Source of the DNA: UBA7332 sp051657165 | GTDB taxonomy: Bacteria; Bacteroidota; Bacteroidia; Bacteroidales; UBA7332 | NCBI GenBank assembly: GCA_051657165.1 | Contig: JBOFKD010000156.1 | Coordinates: forward strand, 1-19,314 | DNA: 19,314 nucleotides | Direction: 5' to 3' | In this document: in pieces, positions 1-6,317 of the stretch | Layout of the letters: the number at the start of each line of letters is the position of its first letter | Numbering within the stretch: the first letter of the stretch is position 1 | Position numbers and translations under genes: made by a program | Notes under the pieces: model-generated | Databases searched by the model: none | What the model saw: the letters and a program-made list of their open reading frames with translations, nothing else | Told to the model about the DNA's origin: nothing

Positions 1-44
1 ATCCTGATATAAATGCAGGTTAAATCATAGTGCAGACAAAACAC

Positions 45-109
45 AATCTACCCGCACATCTATAACACTATATATTAGCGCGATAATAGTATAGATGTGC
101 AGGTAGATT
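45..109. repeat. 20-bp inverted repeat, possible terminator
   Basis: Arms at 45-64 and 90-109 pair over 20 bp with one mismatch around a 25-nt loop. It lies 24 bp beyond the stop codon of the minus-strand monooxygenase-like gene, so a transcription terminator is the simplest reading. No long T-run follows the stem on the minus strand (only a short TTTT a few bases on), which makes this a poor intrinsic terminator. A small non-autonomous element or an RNA-processing hairpin are alternatives. Confidence 0.5.
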
Positions 110-132
110 TTAGCATATGACGCAATGTCTCT

Positions 133-411
133 TTAAATGTTTTTCTTTTTAAGATCGACCTTTTCAGCCAGTGCATTTAGTTTCGACACACCCTCGACAA
201 AGTGCTTACTTGCTTCGTGAATAGCGAGAACGTCAGCGTTTTCCCACTCTTCAAAAATAAATAATTCGCTTTCGTTATATGCATTCACATAAACATTATA
301 GGAAATACATCCGGCTTCCAGACGAGATGCTATGGCCAGTTTTTCCAGATCATTCAGAAGCTCAGCTTTGTTACTTAGCTTTACCTCAATTTTTACTTGT
401 ACTTCAATCAT
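133..411 (-). CDS. antibiotic biosynthesis monooxygenase (ABM) domain protein
   Basis: A 92-residue protein that looks like a single ferredoxin-like ABM domain, the fold of YgiN-type quinol monooxygenases and small heme-degrading enzymes. What is seen: an N-terminal strand with alternating hydrophobic residues (EVQVKIEVKL), a following helix, the segment GCISYNVYVN and the typical strand FIFEEWEN followed by ADVLAIHEASKHF. The last two blocks (E-W-E then H at the start of a helix) are the usual signature of the family. Length is normal for the family. The start ATG at 409-411 lies 83 bp after the acetyltransferase stop and no clear promoter box is visible in between, so the two genes may share a transcript. 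Substrate cannot be predicted; members act on quinols, polyketides or reactive aldehydes, usually as cytoplasmic dimers. Confidence 0.8.
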   Translation of the reverse strand: MIEVQVKIEVKLSNKAELLNDLEKLAIASRLEAGCISYNVYVNAYNESELFIFEEWENADVLAIHEASKHFVEGVSKLNALAEKVDLKKKNI

Positions 412-494
412 GATTTATTATTTATTAATCAGCACGTATGCTATTTAAGATTAGTTCTGTTCCTGATATTTCATGAAGATATTTTATCCGGAGA

Positions 495-1076
495 CTATTG
501 CTTTTCTGATTCGATCTCACGGATCACCCGACAGGGATTACCTGCTGCCAGACAATTTGCCGGAATTGATTTAGTAACCACACTACCGGCTCCGATAGTA
601 GTATTATCGCCAATGGTAACTCCCGGCAGAATAATTGCTCCTCCTCCAATCCATACATTATTGCCTAATGTAACAGGGGCGGTAGATGATTTCCAGAAAT
701 GCCCGTTTTCAGGCAAGCGCTCATGGGGACTTACCGGATGGGTAACTGTATAAATCTGTACAGCCGGGCCTATGCCGCAATGATCACCAATGGTTATGCG
801 GTTACAGTCCAGAAACACACAATTCATATTTATCTCCGTATTCTTTCCGATATGGATATTCTCACCATAATCGACAAAGAACGGTGCGGCGATCCAAACG
901 TTTTCACCTCTCGATCCGATAAGATCATCCAGAATAGCATTCAAACCTTCACGATCCCTGCTATCCGTAGCATTATATTTCTGCTGAAGCCGCTTAGCCA
1001 GATGCCATCGTTCGATCAGTTCAGCATCGGCACAATCATAGATTTCGCCAGCCAGCATTTTCTCGCGTTCTGTCAT
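495..1076 (-). CDS. maltose/galactoside O-acetyltransferase family protein
   Basis: A 193-residue left-handed beta-helix acyltransferase that transfers acetyl from acetyl-CoA to a sugar hydroxyl. The N-terminal Mac segment (EREKMLAGEIYDCADAEL, about residues 3-20) is typical of Maa/LacA enzymes. Hexapeptide repeats run through GENIHIGKNTEINMN, RITIGDHCGIGP, VTLGNNVWIGG and VTIGDNTTIGAGSVV. The presumed catalytic histidine is in YTVTHPVS, and the end AAGNPCRVIREI is the usual C-terminal motif. Length is normal and the gene looks intact. The start is 61 bp from the AlbA_2 gene stop, and a weak TATATTCG box lies in that gap. Its first 79 codons and upstream region are duplicated at 9394-9876. 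True sugar substrate unknown; family members often act as detoxifying or serine/sugar acetyltransferase-like enzymes. Confidence 0.88.
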   Translation of the reverse strand: MTEREKMLAGEIYDCADAELIERWHLAKRLQQKYNATDSRDREGLNAILDDLIGSRGENVWIAAPFFVDYGENIHIGKNTEINMNCVFLDCNRITIGDHCGIGPAVQIYTVTHPVSPHERLPENGHFWKSSTAPVTLGNNVWIGGGAIILPGVTIGDNTTIGAGSVVTKSIPANCLAAGNPCRVIREIESEKQ

Positions 1077-1323
1077 AGTGCATAAAGGTTATTATTATCC
1101 GATTGCGAATATAGAATTATTTGAGGACTGAGACGAATTATTTCTTTTTTAAATAATATCCTCCTGTTTTAGGTGCTCCGCGAAATTCAATAATACCTGA
1201 TTTAGATAAAGATGATAAGTAGCGTTTCACTGTAGGAATACTTTTACCTACAATAAAAGCTATATCATTTGCATTCAAGCCTGATTGATTTTTTAGAGTT
1301 TCAACAACCATTTTCTCTGTATC
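841..1323. repeat. copy A of 483-bp direct duplication (acetyltransferase/AlbA_2 gene junction)
   Basis: This stretch aligns without gaps to 9394-9876 at a constant offset of 8553 bp. My hand count gives 29 mismatches in 483 bp (about 94% identity), 20 of them in the first 120 bp and only 9 in the remaining 363 bp. It covers the N-terminal half of the acetyltransferase, the 61-bp gap and the C-terminal HTH region of the AlbA_2 protein, and stops exactly where the 12-bp minisatellite begins. Confidence 0.95.
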
Positions 1324-2556
1324 ATTTACTGTATCATTTACTGTATCATTTACTGTATCATTTACTGTATCATTTACTGTATCATTTACTGTATCATTTT
1401 CAGTGTCACAGATGACACTGTATCTTCTTTTAAACATGACTGTAAATATTCCATCTGTGTGGAATTCGGGTTCCGGAAGGTTTGCTTCTTTCATTGCGTT
1501 TTTCATACGAGGTATGCCTGAAGCGACTCTTTCGACAAGCTGCATACGAGTAAACAAACCAAAAATTAAAGGATTTCTTGTCATGCTTTTATAACCAAAA
1601 TTTCTGGCAACAATAGGGAGTAACCCACCTGGATTAGAAATTTCTATTCGATCATCGAACATATCAATTTCTATACTTGCTCCCTGCTCGTAATAGTCAC
1701 GATGAGATAACGCATTTATAATAGCTTCTTTGAATACTGTAAGAGGAATTTCCCAGATTTCTTTTCTTGGACCTGCCCCCTCAATAATGTATGCTATTTG
1801 TAGCTTACTTTCTAACCATGCCATCGCTTGCAAATATTGCTGAGGCAGCGTCCCGCCGAACGATTTATCGTCAATAATATGCACTTTCGTAACTCCTTTA
1901 AAAAGGACACACCTTATAATAGCATGCGGGAATTTCTTTTCTGGAGTTTTCCCAAAAAACATCGCTGCGCCATTTTTAACAATACCATTATCTGTAAATA
2001 ACTCGAGGTTTTCAAATATCTGCTTATTGCTTGTAGATGGGCTTAATTGAGTATCTTTTCTAAAATTAAGAACCGTTTGCTCATCTGAATCGGAATAAAT
2101 ATTGAACCACGGACATGGAATTGCATCGAAAAATATTCTATTGCATTCCTGAAAAAAGCTACGCATCTCTTCAAATGTACGAAGCTTCTGTGAATTCGCT
2201 CCTTCTCTGACATAAATACAACCCGAAAATATATAAGGTTTATCTTTTCCGGAAGGAATATCAATAACCCAAACAGATCTGTCCTCTAAGTTGACTGAAT
2301 ACATTTTACAATGAAGAGCAGGAGAAATTTCACTAATTGACCCTTGAATTGCGGAACGTTTATCATTATCTAAACTTGCACCAGTAATATTTCCGTTATC
2401 ATCTATACCAATTAATAGGTATCCTCCATTAGCATTTGCAAAAGCACATATTTCTTCTGTTAACTCACGAATTTTTGAAGGAACACGAACTTTAAATTCA
2501 GCATTATAACCTTCACCACTTTTGATAAGAGCATTTAGTTTTTCTTCGTTTATCAT
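1138..2556 (-). CDS. AlbA_2 / ATP-binding domain putative transcriptional regulator with HTH
   Basis: A 472-residue protein of the widespread family with an N-terminal AlbA_2 (Schlafen AAA_4) domain, a HATPase_c_4-like domain and a C-terminal winged helix. Seen: EGYNAEFK (family EFK motif) near residue 15, ICAFANANGGYLLIGIDDNG around 36-55, and VFKEAIINALSHRDYY with DRIEISNPGGL near 277-314. A linker of seven four-residue units (NDTV x6, NDTE) lies at about 385-412, followed by a DNA-binding end (GLNANDIAFIVGKSIPTVKRYLSSL). A GTG 18 bp further upstream would add six codons, but that GTG lies inside the TATATTTG -7 box, so the ATG at 2554-2556 is the better start. Members are thought to be ATP/nucleic-acid-binding regulators, some near phage-defence genes; the target here is unknown. 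Confidence 0.85.
   Translation of the reverse strand: MINEEKLNALIKSGEGYNAEFKVRVPSKIRELTEEICAFANANGGYLLIGIDDNGNITGASLDNDKRSAIQGSISEISPALHCKMYSVNLEDRSVWVIDIPSGKDKPYIFSGCIYVREGANSQKLRTFEEMRSFFQECNRIFFDAIPCPWFNIYSDSDEQTVLNFRKDTQLSPSTSNKQIFENLELFTDNGIVKNGAAMFFGKTPEKKFPHAIIRCVLFKGVTKVHIIDDKSFGGTLPQQYLQAMAWLESKLQIAYIIEGAGPRKEIWEIPLTVFKEAIINALSHRDYYEQGASIEIDMFDDRIEISNPGGLLPIVARNFGYKSMTRNPLIFGLFTRMQLVERVASGIPRMKNAMKEANLPEPEFHTDGIFTVMFKRRYSVICDTENDTVNDTVNDTVNDTVNDTVNDTVNDTEKMVVETLKNQSGLNANDIAFIVGKSIPTVKRYLSSLSKSGIIEFRGAPKTGGYYLKKK
1321..1404. repeat. 12-bp minisatellite, seven units, coding NDTV
   Basis: Six perfect copies of ATCATTTACTGT (1321-1392) plus a diverged seventh (1393-1404, ATCATTTTCAGT). 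The unit is a multiple of three, so copy-number change by slippage leaves the AlbA_2 frame intact and only alters the length of the linker between the ATPase-like domain and the HTH domain. The duplicated copy at 9874 lacks the array. Confidence 0.97.
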
Positions 2557-2573
2557 AGTAATTGATTTATACA

Positions 2574-2581
2574 CAAATATA
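2574..2581 (-). promoter_or_regulatory. -7 box TATATTTG of the AlbA_2 gene
   Basis: TATATTTG on the minus strand matches the Bacteroidota -7 consensus TAnnTTTG and lies 18 bp upstream of the ATG at 2556, predicting a leader of roughly ten bases. No TTTG at the usual 19-21 bp spacing is visible. The box argues against the GTG at 2572-2574 as a start codon. Confidence 0.55.
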
Positions 2582-2661
2582 CAATCTTATTTCATTGAGT
2601 ATTATTTATTGCAATAATATAATTATTTTCTTTGCGGTATATTAATCTTAATAATAGAAAG

Positions 2662-3492
2662 ATGAACTTAGAGGCAAAAAATGAAATAATACAGAAAATA
2701 CTCGATTTTAAAATGAGTAATAACTTAGAGGAACTGCAAATTGCAAGATTATTACGTAAAGAACTATCCTGCTTTGCAATAAAATGGACAACAACTCCAA
2801 CTAAAGAATTTGTTATTTATGATAAAGACAAAGATGATAAAAACAAAGATATAATGTCACACTTTCAAACTTTCTTTGAAATATTGGATTTTTTATATTT
2901 CATACAAAAGTTAGAAAAAGATGGTTTTGTAAATATTTTGCCAATATATTCAGACAACGAGAGTGAAACACCAAATATCCTTTTTGATAGAGAAAAATAT
3001 AAATATAATGTTGACCATCCCATTAAATTACCAGATGGTTTAAATTTAGGCGAAGATTACTTTTATACTGAGCATGGAGGTGTAAAATATTTAACTCCGA
3101 TAAAAAATAAACAGAAAATAAACATTGATATAATAGATTTATTTGATAACTATGCTACTAAAATTATTTATCCTCTTCCAAAATTAGAAGAGTATTTAAA
3201 GAATAAATTTCAGACTATTGAAGAGGTGAGATATAATGAACAACTGAAGCGAACTGATAAGTCAATTAGAATTGCTACAATATCCGGAGTCATTGCTGCA
3301 ATATCTGTCTTTGTAACGACCTGTACATTATTTAAAGAGAGCTCTAATCAGTTAAAACTTGATGCAATTCAATTTGAAAGGGTAGAAAAGTTGATAAAGA
3401 AAGAAAATACAAAACAACTTATAAATAATGAAGCCCCGGCAAACAAAGCAGAAAATCAAGATTTGAATGTTATCAAGCAAACAGCTGAATAA
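2662..3492 (+). CDS. hypothetical protein with one C-terminal membrane helix
   Basis: A 276-residue AT-rich gene, divergent from the AlbA_2 gene. I do not recognise the family. The N-terminal 200 residues are polar and look soluble, with charged runs such as DKDKDDKNKD. A single hydrophobic segment (IATISGVIAAISVFVTTCTLF, about residues 205-226) is preceded by a charged, probably helical stretch and followed by a lysine/asparagine-rich tail, suggesting a tail-proximal membrane anchor or a small coiled-coil membrane protein. The ATG at 2662 is preferred over an in-frame TTG at 2632. This type of protein, soluble domain plus one helix, is common among orphan accessory genes of Bacteroidales; no function is assigned. 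Confidence 0.7.
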   Translation: MNLEAKNEIIQKILDFKMSNNLEELQIARLLRKELSCFAIKWTTTPTKEFVIYDKDKDDKNKDIMSHFQTFFEILDFLYFIQKLEKDGFVNILPIYSDNESETPNILFDREKYKYNVDHPIKLPDGLNLGEDYFYTEHGGVKYLTPIKNKQKINIDIIDLFDNYATKIIYPLPKLEEYLKNKFQTIEEVRYNEQLKRTDKSIRIATISGVIAAISVFVTTCTLFKESSNQLKLDAIQFERVEKLIKKENTKQLINNEAPANKAENQDLNVIKQTAE

Positions 3493-3590
3493 TAAAAAAG
3501 GAATATCTTAAGCAAGAACCAGAAGGCCTGCTGTCAGAAAAGCGATAGGTGCGCCCGGCATTGCTTTTTGCAATTAAATATCGAGCAATG

Positions 3591-4346
3591 TTACTTTAAC
3601 CAGACACAATCTGCAATAATACCGCAAAGGATTGCGATCCCAAAGCTAAGGAATGTTCCGGCTAATACATATTCGGTTTTTGCAGTGTGTGTATCCCGGA
3701 ATCGTAATATTGATTTTGCAGCAATCAGAAAACCAACAGCCTCGTATTTTCCAAGAATGACGAATACCAGTGTTAGAATACGCTCCAGATCACCGATCAA
3801 TGCTCCTGCATTTTTTATCTCTTCGCAATCAGAAGACAGACCGATCTTATATTCATCTAAAACCAATTTTATGATGATATTAGCCGGTTTTAAGCAAATC
3901 TGAAACATGAGGATAGTCAACGGAAGATTGAATGCCCATTTACCTGGACAGACTGAAAATATGTTCCAGAATTGATCTTTATAGTAGAAAGAGATGAATC
4001 CGATAATAGCAATGTGAAGAATCTGGTCGATAGAGAATAATGCAAAATTACTGATAGGTCGTTTGTAGTCAGCACTGTCTTCTTTCTTTTTCTTAAAGTA
4101 CCCACTCAATAGTGCTTTCAATCCGTCAATTACTAAATGTGAGAGAAAAATGAGTAAAGCATATTTCCAAAATCCTGAACCTGCAACTAATACCCAAGAG
4201 AATACTCCGGCAAGGAGTGCATGGAGGTAAAGGAACCAACTTTTGAACCCTTTCTCAATCTTATGGTCGCATGTTGAATCTGACTGAAGATAAAAATCAA
4301 CAATAAGATGCGATAGAAGAAGATTGATCAATAATGTGTTATTCAT
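3591..4346 (-). CDS. DUF3307 domain membrane protein
   Basis: A 251-residue multi-pass membrane protein. The N-terminal block LLLSHLIVDFYLQSD (about residues 8-22) followed by a HK-rich loop and LYLHALLAG, then FLSHLVIDGLKA near 69-80, is the DUF3307 signature: His and Asp residues repeated near helix ends. Several further hydrophobic helices follow (about 100-120, 135-160, 190-205, 225-248). Its ATG overlaps the last codons of the satD-like gene by 8 bp, so translation is probably coupled and the two proteins are made together. DUF3307 has no established activity; the repeated H..xD pattern recalls membrane metal-dependent hydrolases, but this is inference. It probably acts in the inner membrane as the partner or output of the SatD protein. 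Confidence 0.85.
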   Translation of the reverse strand: MNNTLLINLLLSHLIVDFYLQSDSTCDHKIEKGFKSWFLYLHALLAGVFSWVLVAGSGFWKYALLIFLSHLVIDGLKALLSGYFKKKKEDSADYKRPISNFALFSIDQILHIAIIGFISFYYKDQFWNIFSVCPGKWAFNLPLTILMFQICLKPANIIIKLVLDEYKIGLSSDCEEIKNAGALIGDLERILTLVFVILGKYEAVGFLIAAKSILRFRDTHTAKTEYVLAGTFLSFGIAILCGIIADCVWLK

Positions 4347-4998
4347 AGTCTTGCCAATTTAAGTTTTCGATAAAATTCAGAGATGTTTCTATCGCATACC
4401 ATTTACCTCCGGTCGATCTTTGGTTTACAGCAGATTGTTTAATATTTAAAATATCTGCTATTTCAGTTTCGTTCTTATTAAAGAGCTTATAATAAAGAAC
4501 TTCACATTGCTTAGATGTGGCATCATTCATTATTGCATCGATCAATGTAAATAGAGGATGTAGTATATATTCTAATTTTTTAGCAGAGCAAGTTACCTCT
4601 AAAGTTCCTTTAGAGAGTTGACTCATTTGTTCCAGTCGACGACCTGATAAATAAATAGCTTCACCATCCATTATATCATCATTTCTATCAACTGTGCGTA
4701 TATCTCCAAACCCGATGGCGATCCGTGCTCCGTAGGATTGAAATAAACGTGCACCGTCGTTATTGTCAGTCTGAAAAGATTTAAGAGCTGATTTGATTAT
4801 TAGTGCTATCCGGAGTGCATCTGCCCGATTGGGTATAACACATTCCAGATAATCACCTTTGATTTGACGTCCCCAAAAGCCTGGATATTTTTTTTCCAAA
4901 ATACACCATAACTCATCAACCCGTTCTTTCAAACGAATAATATCCTCTTTAGATAGAGATGTTGACGAAACAATATCTGCAGAAATCGTAGCAATCAT
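4339..4998 (-). CDS. SatD family protein, cyclase-like domain with C-terminal HTH
   Basis: A 219-residue SatD-family protein (named after a streptococcal acid-tolerance locus). Residues 1-125 resemble the class III nucleotidyl cyclase fold: ADIVSST (D8) matches the first metal-binding strand, KGDYLECV (D49) the second, ARIAIGFGDI (91-100) the central strand, and DGEAIYLSGRRLEQM (111-125) the helix that in cyclases reads GxxVNxAARL. In that helix the arginine is kept (R120) but the catalytic asparagine position is tyrosine (Y116), so activity is doubtful. Residues about 170-200 (NETEIADILNIKQSAVNQRS) form a sigma-region-4-like HTH. The gene sits behind three 20-bp palindromes and overlaps the DUF3307 gene by 8 bp. 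It may be a DNA-binding autoregulator, a nucleotide-sensing protein, or both. Confidence 0.82.
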   Translation of the reverse strand: MIATISADIVSSTSLSKEDIIRLKERVDELWCILEKKYPGFWGRQIKGDYLECVIPNRADALRIALIIKSALKSFQTDNNDGARLFQSYGARIAIGFGDIRTVDRNDDIMDGEAIYLSGRRLEQMSQLSKGTLEVTCSAKKLEYILHPLFTLIDAIMNDATSKQCEVLYYKLFNKNETEIADILNIKQSAVNQRSTGGKWYAIETSLNFIENLNWQDYE

Positions 4999-5020
4999 AT
5001 CCTTAATAATTTGTTTGTTT

Positions 5021-5098
5021 TATAAGGTTTAAACCTTATAATGGGCAAATATAAGGTTTAAACCTTATAATGGATGATTATAAGGCTTAAACCTTATA
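5021..5098. promoter_or_regulatory. three 20-bp palindromes at 29-bp period (satD operator)
   Basis: TATAAGGTTTAAACCTTATA occurs perfectly at 5021-5040 and 5050-5069, and with one substitution at 5079-5098 (TATAAGGCTTAAACCTTATA). Starts are exactly 29 bp apart, separated by 9-bp spacers. The array begins 22 bp upstream of the satD-like start codon and covers its likely -7 box, so it is probably the operator of this operon, bound by a dimeric regulator, perhaps SatD itself. Confidence 0.85.
5046..5053 (-). promoter_or_regulatory. -7 box TATATTTG of the satD-DUF3307 operon
   Basis: TATATTTG on the minus strand lies between palindromes 1 and 2 and overlaps the edge of palindrome 2, about 48 bp upstream of the satD-like ATG. 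No -33 TTTG is visible because the upstream bases are occupied by the palindromes. Binding at the array should block RNA polymerase. A second TATATTTG box (5133-5140) lies just upstream of the array. Confidence 0.5.
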
Positions 5099-5439
5099 AT
5101 TTTGCATGCGGATTTTATTTACTTAATAACAACAAATATAAGATTTTGTTGGAAATATGGTAATAATCAATGAATTATTTCAAATAATTTTGATGGGATT
5201 TATTATATACCGACTCGGATTTATTTCGGCGATAATCCTATGTTTGCAACTGTAGGAGCTACATACGAAGATGAACTTACTATAGATTTCAACCTTGAAG
5301 GTATTGGTTTGTAAAGGATGGAATGATCAGAAGATATTCACAAACAACCACCTCCGGGGATACGGGTATGGGATATTAGGTTTCCTAAGCAGGACTTTGC
5401 CAACCGAGTTTATTCGCTGATCCAGTGTGTGATAATCGC
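5099..5439. other. 340-bp stretch without an intact gene; short remnant frame
   Basis: No intact gene is visible. A plus-strand frame is open from 5174 to a stop at 5312-5314 and encodes 46 residues with ordinary protein composition (contains YYIPTRIYFGDNPMF and ends LTIDFNLEGIGL). It has no upstream coding sequence in frame and no early start codon, so it looks like the C-terminal scrap of a lost gene. I do not recognise the parent family. The remainder up to the terminator shows no feature. Confidence 0.35.
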
Positions 5440-5511
5440 AATCTTGCTAAGAAAGGAATAAAAAAACGATCGGGTTTCATTTTTCAAACCCGATCGTTGA
5501 TGTTTTTATAT
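5440..5511. repeat. 72-bp repeat copy 1 containing a hairpin terminator
   Basis: This segment matches 10179-10249 with three differences (two substitutions and one A indel). It contains the perfect hairpin described at 5465-5498 together with flanking AT-rich bases. Both copies lie directly downstream of a minus-strand gene. Confidence 0.9.
5465..5498 (-). terminator. intrinsic terminator of the orphan hicB-like gene
   Basis: Perfect 13-bp stem AACGATCGGGTTT (5465-5477) with its complement at 5486-5498 around an 8-nt loop; seven T residues follow on the minus strand. It begins 20 bp after the stop of the HicB-like gene. Confidence 0.85.
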
Positions 5512-5518
5512 CCTTCGC

Positions 5519-5980
5519 TTAAAAAGAGATAGACAATAATTCCTGACCCAACTTATGCAATGCACGCTCAAGTTTTAACGCTTGTTCCGGGCGAGGCTTT
5601 CTGTCTCCCGATGCATAATGCCACAATTGTTTTTGGTTAATACCTGTAATTCTTTCTAATCCAGCTTTCGTAAATATCCCTGCATAAAAGTCTAATACAG
5701 ACTTAACATCCATTTTAAACAGCAATTGATAATCACCTTTTAATTGCTCCGAGACATCAACACCGGCTATTTTACAACCTTCAACATACAGTTCTATAGA
5801 TTCGTAGATATTTTTTTTCATCTCATCAATAGTACTTCCTGTAGTTGTAATACCGTCAATATCGCTTAGGTAAGCACTATAATTACCTTCAGCTCGTTCA
5901 ATAATGACTAATAACTGGTTCATAGTTAAGTGATCATTGGTTTTCAACAGATCAATAACCTCTTTTACTTTTTTTGCCAT
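5519..5980 (-). CDS. orphan HicB-like antitoxin, HTH type
   Basis: A 153-residue protein with the HicB-like layout: a partial ribonuclease-H-type N-terminal domain (GNYSAYLSDIDGITTTGSTI, about residues 33-52, followed by the helix IYESIELYVE) and a C-terminal helix-turn-helix (AGLERITGINQKQLWHYASG, about 107-126, then KPRPEQALKLERAL). It has an extra N-terminal helix of about 25 residues compared with the second HicB in this window. No hicA toxin gene precedes it. The HTH region is clearly paralogous to the HicB at 6318 (both read TGIN-x-x-QLWHYA). Two identical 17-bp direct repeats lie in its upstream region and resemble the operator of hicA. It may be an immunity-type antitoxin, a stand-alone repressor, or the survivor of a decayed pair. 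Confidence 0.8.
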   Translation of the reverse strand: MAKKVKEVIDLLKTNDHLTMNQLLVIIERAEGNYSAYLSDIDGITTTGSTIDEMKKNIYESIELYVEGCKIAGVDVSEQLKGDYQLLFKMDVKSVLDFYAGIFTKAGLERITGINQKQLWHYASGDRKPRPEQALKLERALHKLGQELLSISF

Positions 5981-6011
5981 TGGTTATTTGTTTTGGTTAA
6001 TGTTATGAGGA

Positions 6012-6060
6012 TAACTATTTTTCTACTATAAACAAATAAACAGTAACTATTTTTCTACTA
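6012..6060. promoter_or_regulatory. paired 17-bp direct repeats upstream of orphan hicB
   Basis: TAACTATTTTTCTACTA occurs identically at 6012-6028 and 6044-6060, 32 bp apart, close to three helical turns. Read on the minus strand they give TAGTAGAAAAATAGTTA, close to the TAGTAGAATAATGAA half-site upstream of hicA. Likely binding sites for one or both HicB proteins. Confidence 0.65.
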
Positions 6061-6287
6061 AAATACAGATTTAACACAATTGAATGGAGTATAGCTCTGA
6101 AAAATCAATTCCGATTATACTGATCAACAAAATATTCGGCTCGCATGATTAACTTCTTTCAACTGCATGATTAATTAAGGAGCCGTACAACCTGCAAATT
6201 TATCATCCTTGCAAAAGAACTTATCTATGCCTTGAAAAATATTAATCATACCGGGAATGAATTTCTTTATAGGCATAAAAACAAAAT

Positions 6288-6313
6288 AACGGACCAGTAA
6301 ACACTGATCCGTT
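6288..6313 (-). terminator. terminator of the hicAB operon
   Basis: Stem AACGGACCAGT (6288-6298) pairs with 6303-6313 over 11 bp with one mismatch and a 4-nt loop, five bases beyond the hicB stop codon. A T-rich tract (ATTTTGTTTTT) follows on the minus strand. Confidence 0.7.
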
Positions 6314-6317
6314 AATC

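Noticed and set aside
45..109. Invertible promoter flanked by inverted repeats
   Set aside because: The segment between the arms is only 25 bp, too short for known invertible promoters of this phylum, and no recombinase gene is nearby.
1321..1404. The 12-bp repeats as CRISPR or an origin iteron set
   Set aside because: They are in frame within a clear coding sequence and have no spacers.
5021..5098. The three palindromes as a CRISPR array
   Set aside because: Only 9-bp spacers, palindromic units and a promoter overlap; CRISPR spacers are about 30 bp and no cas genes are present.
6061..6174. Remnant hicA upstream of the orphan hicB
   Set aside because: Minus-strand frames here show no HicA motif (GSH or KGT-x-x-x-IL) and are interrupted by stops.
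6175..6276. 33-codon frame (MPIKKFIPGMINIFQGIDKF...) between hicB and orphan hicB
   Set aside because: It follows the hicAB terminator, has no visible promoter and no recognisable family; coding status cannot be supported from this sequence.
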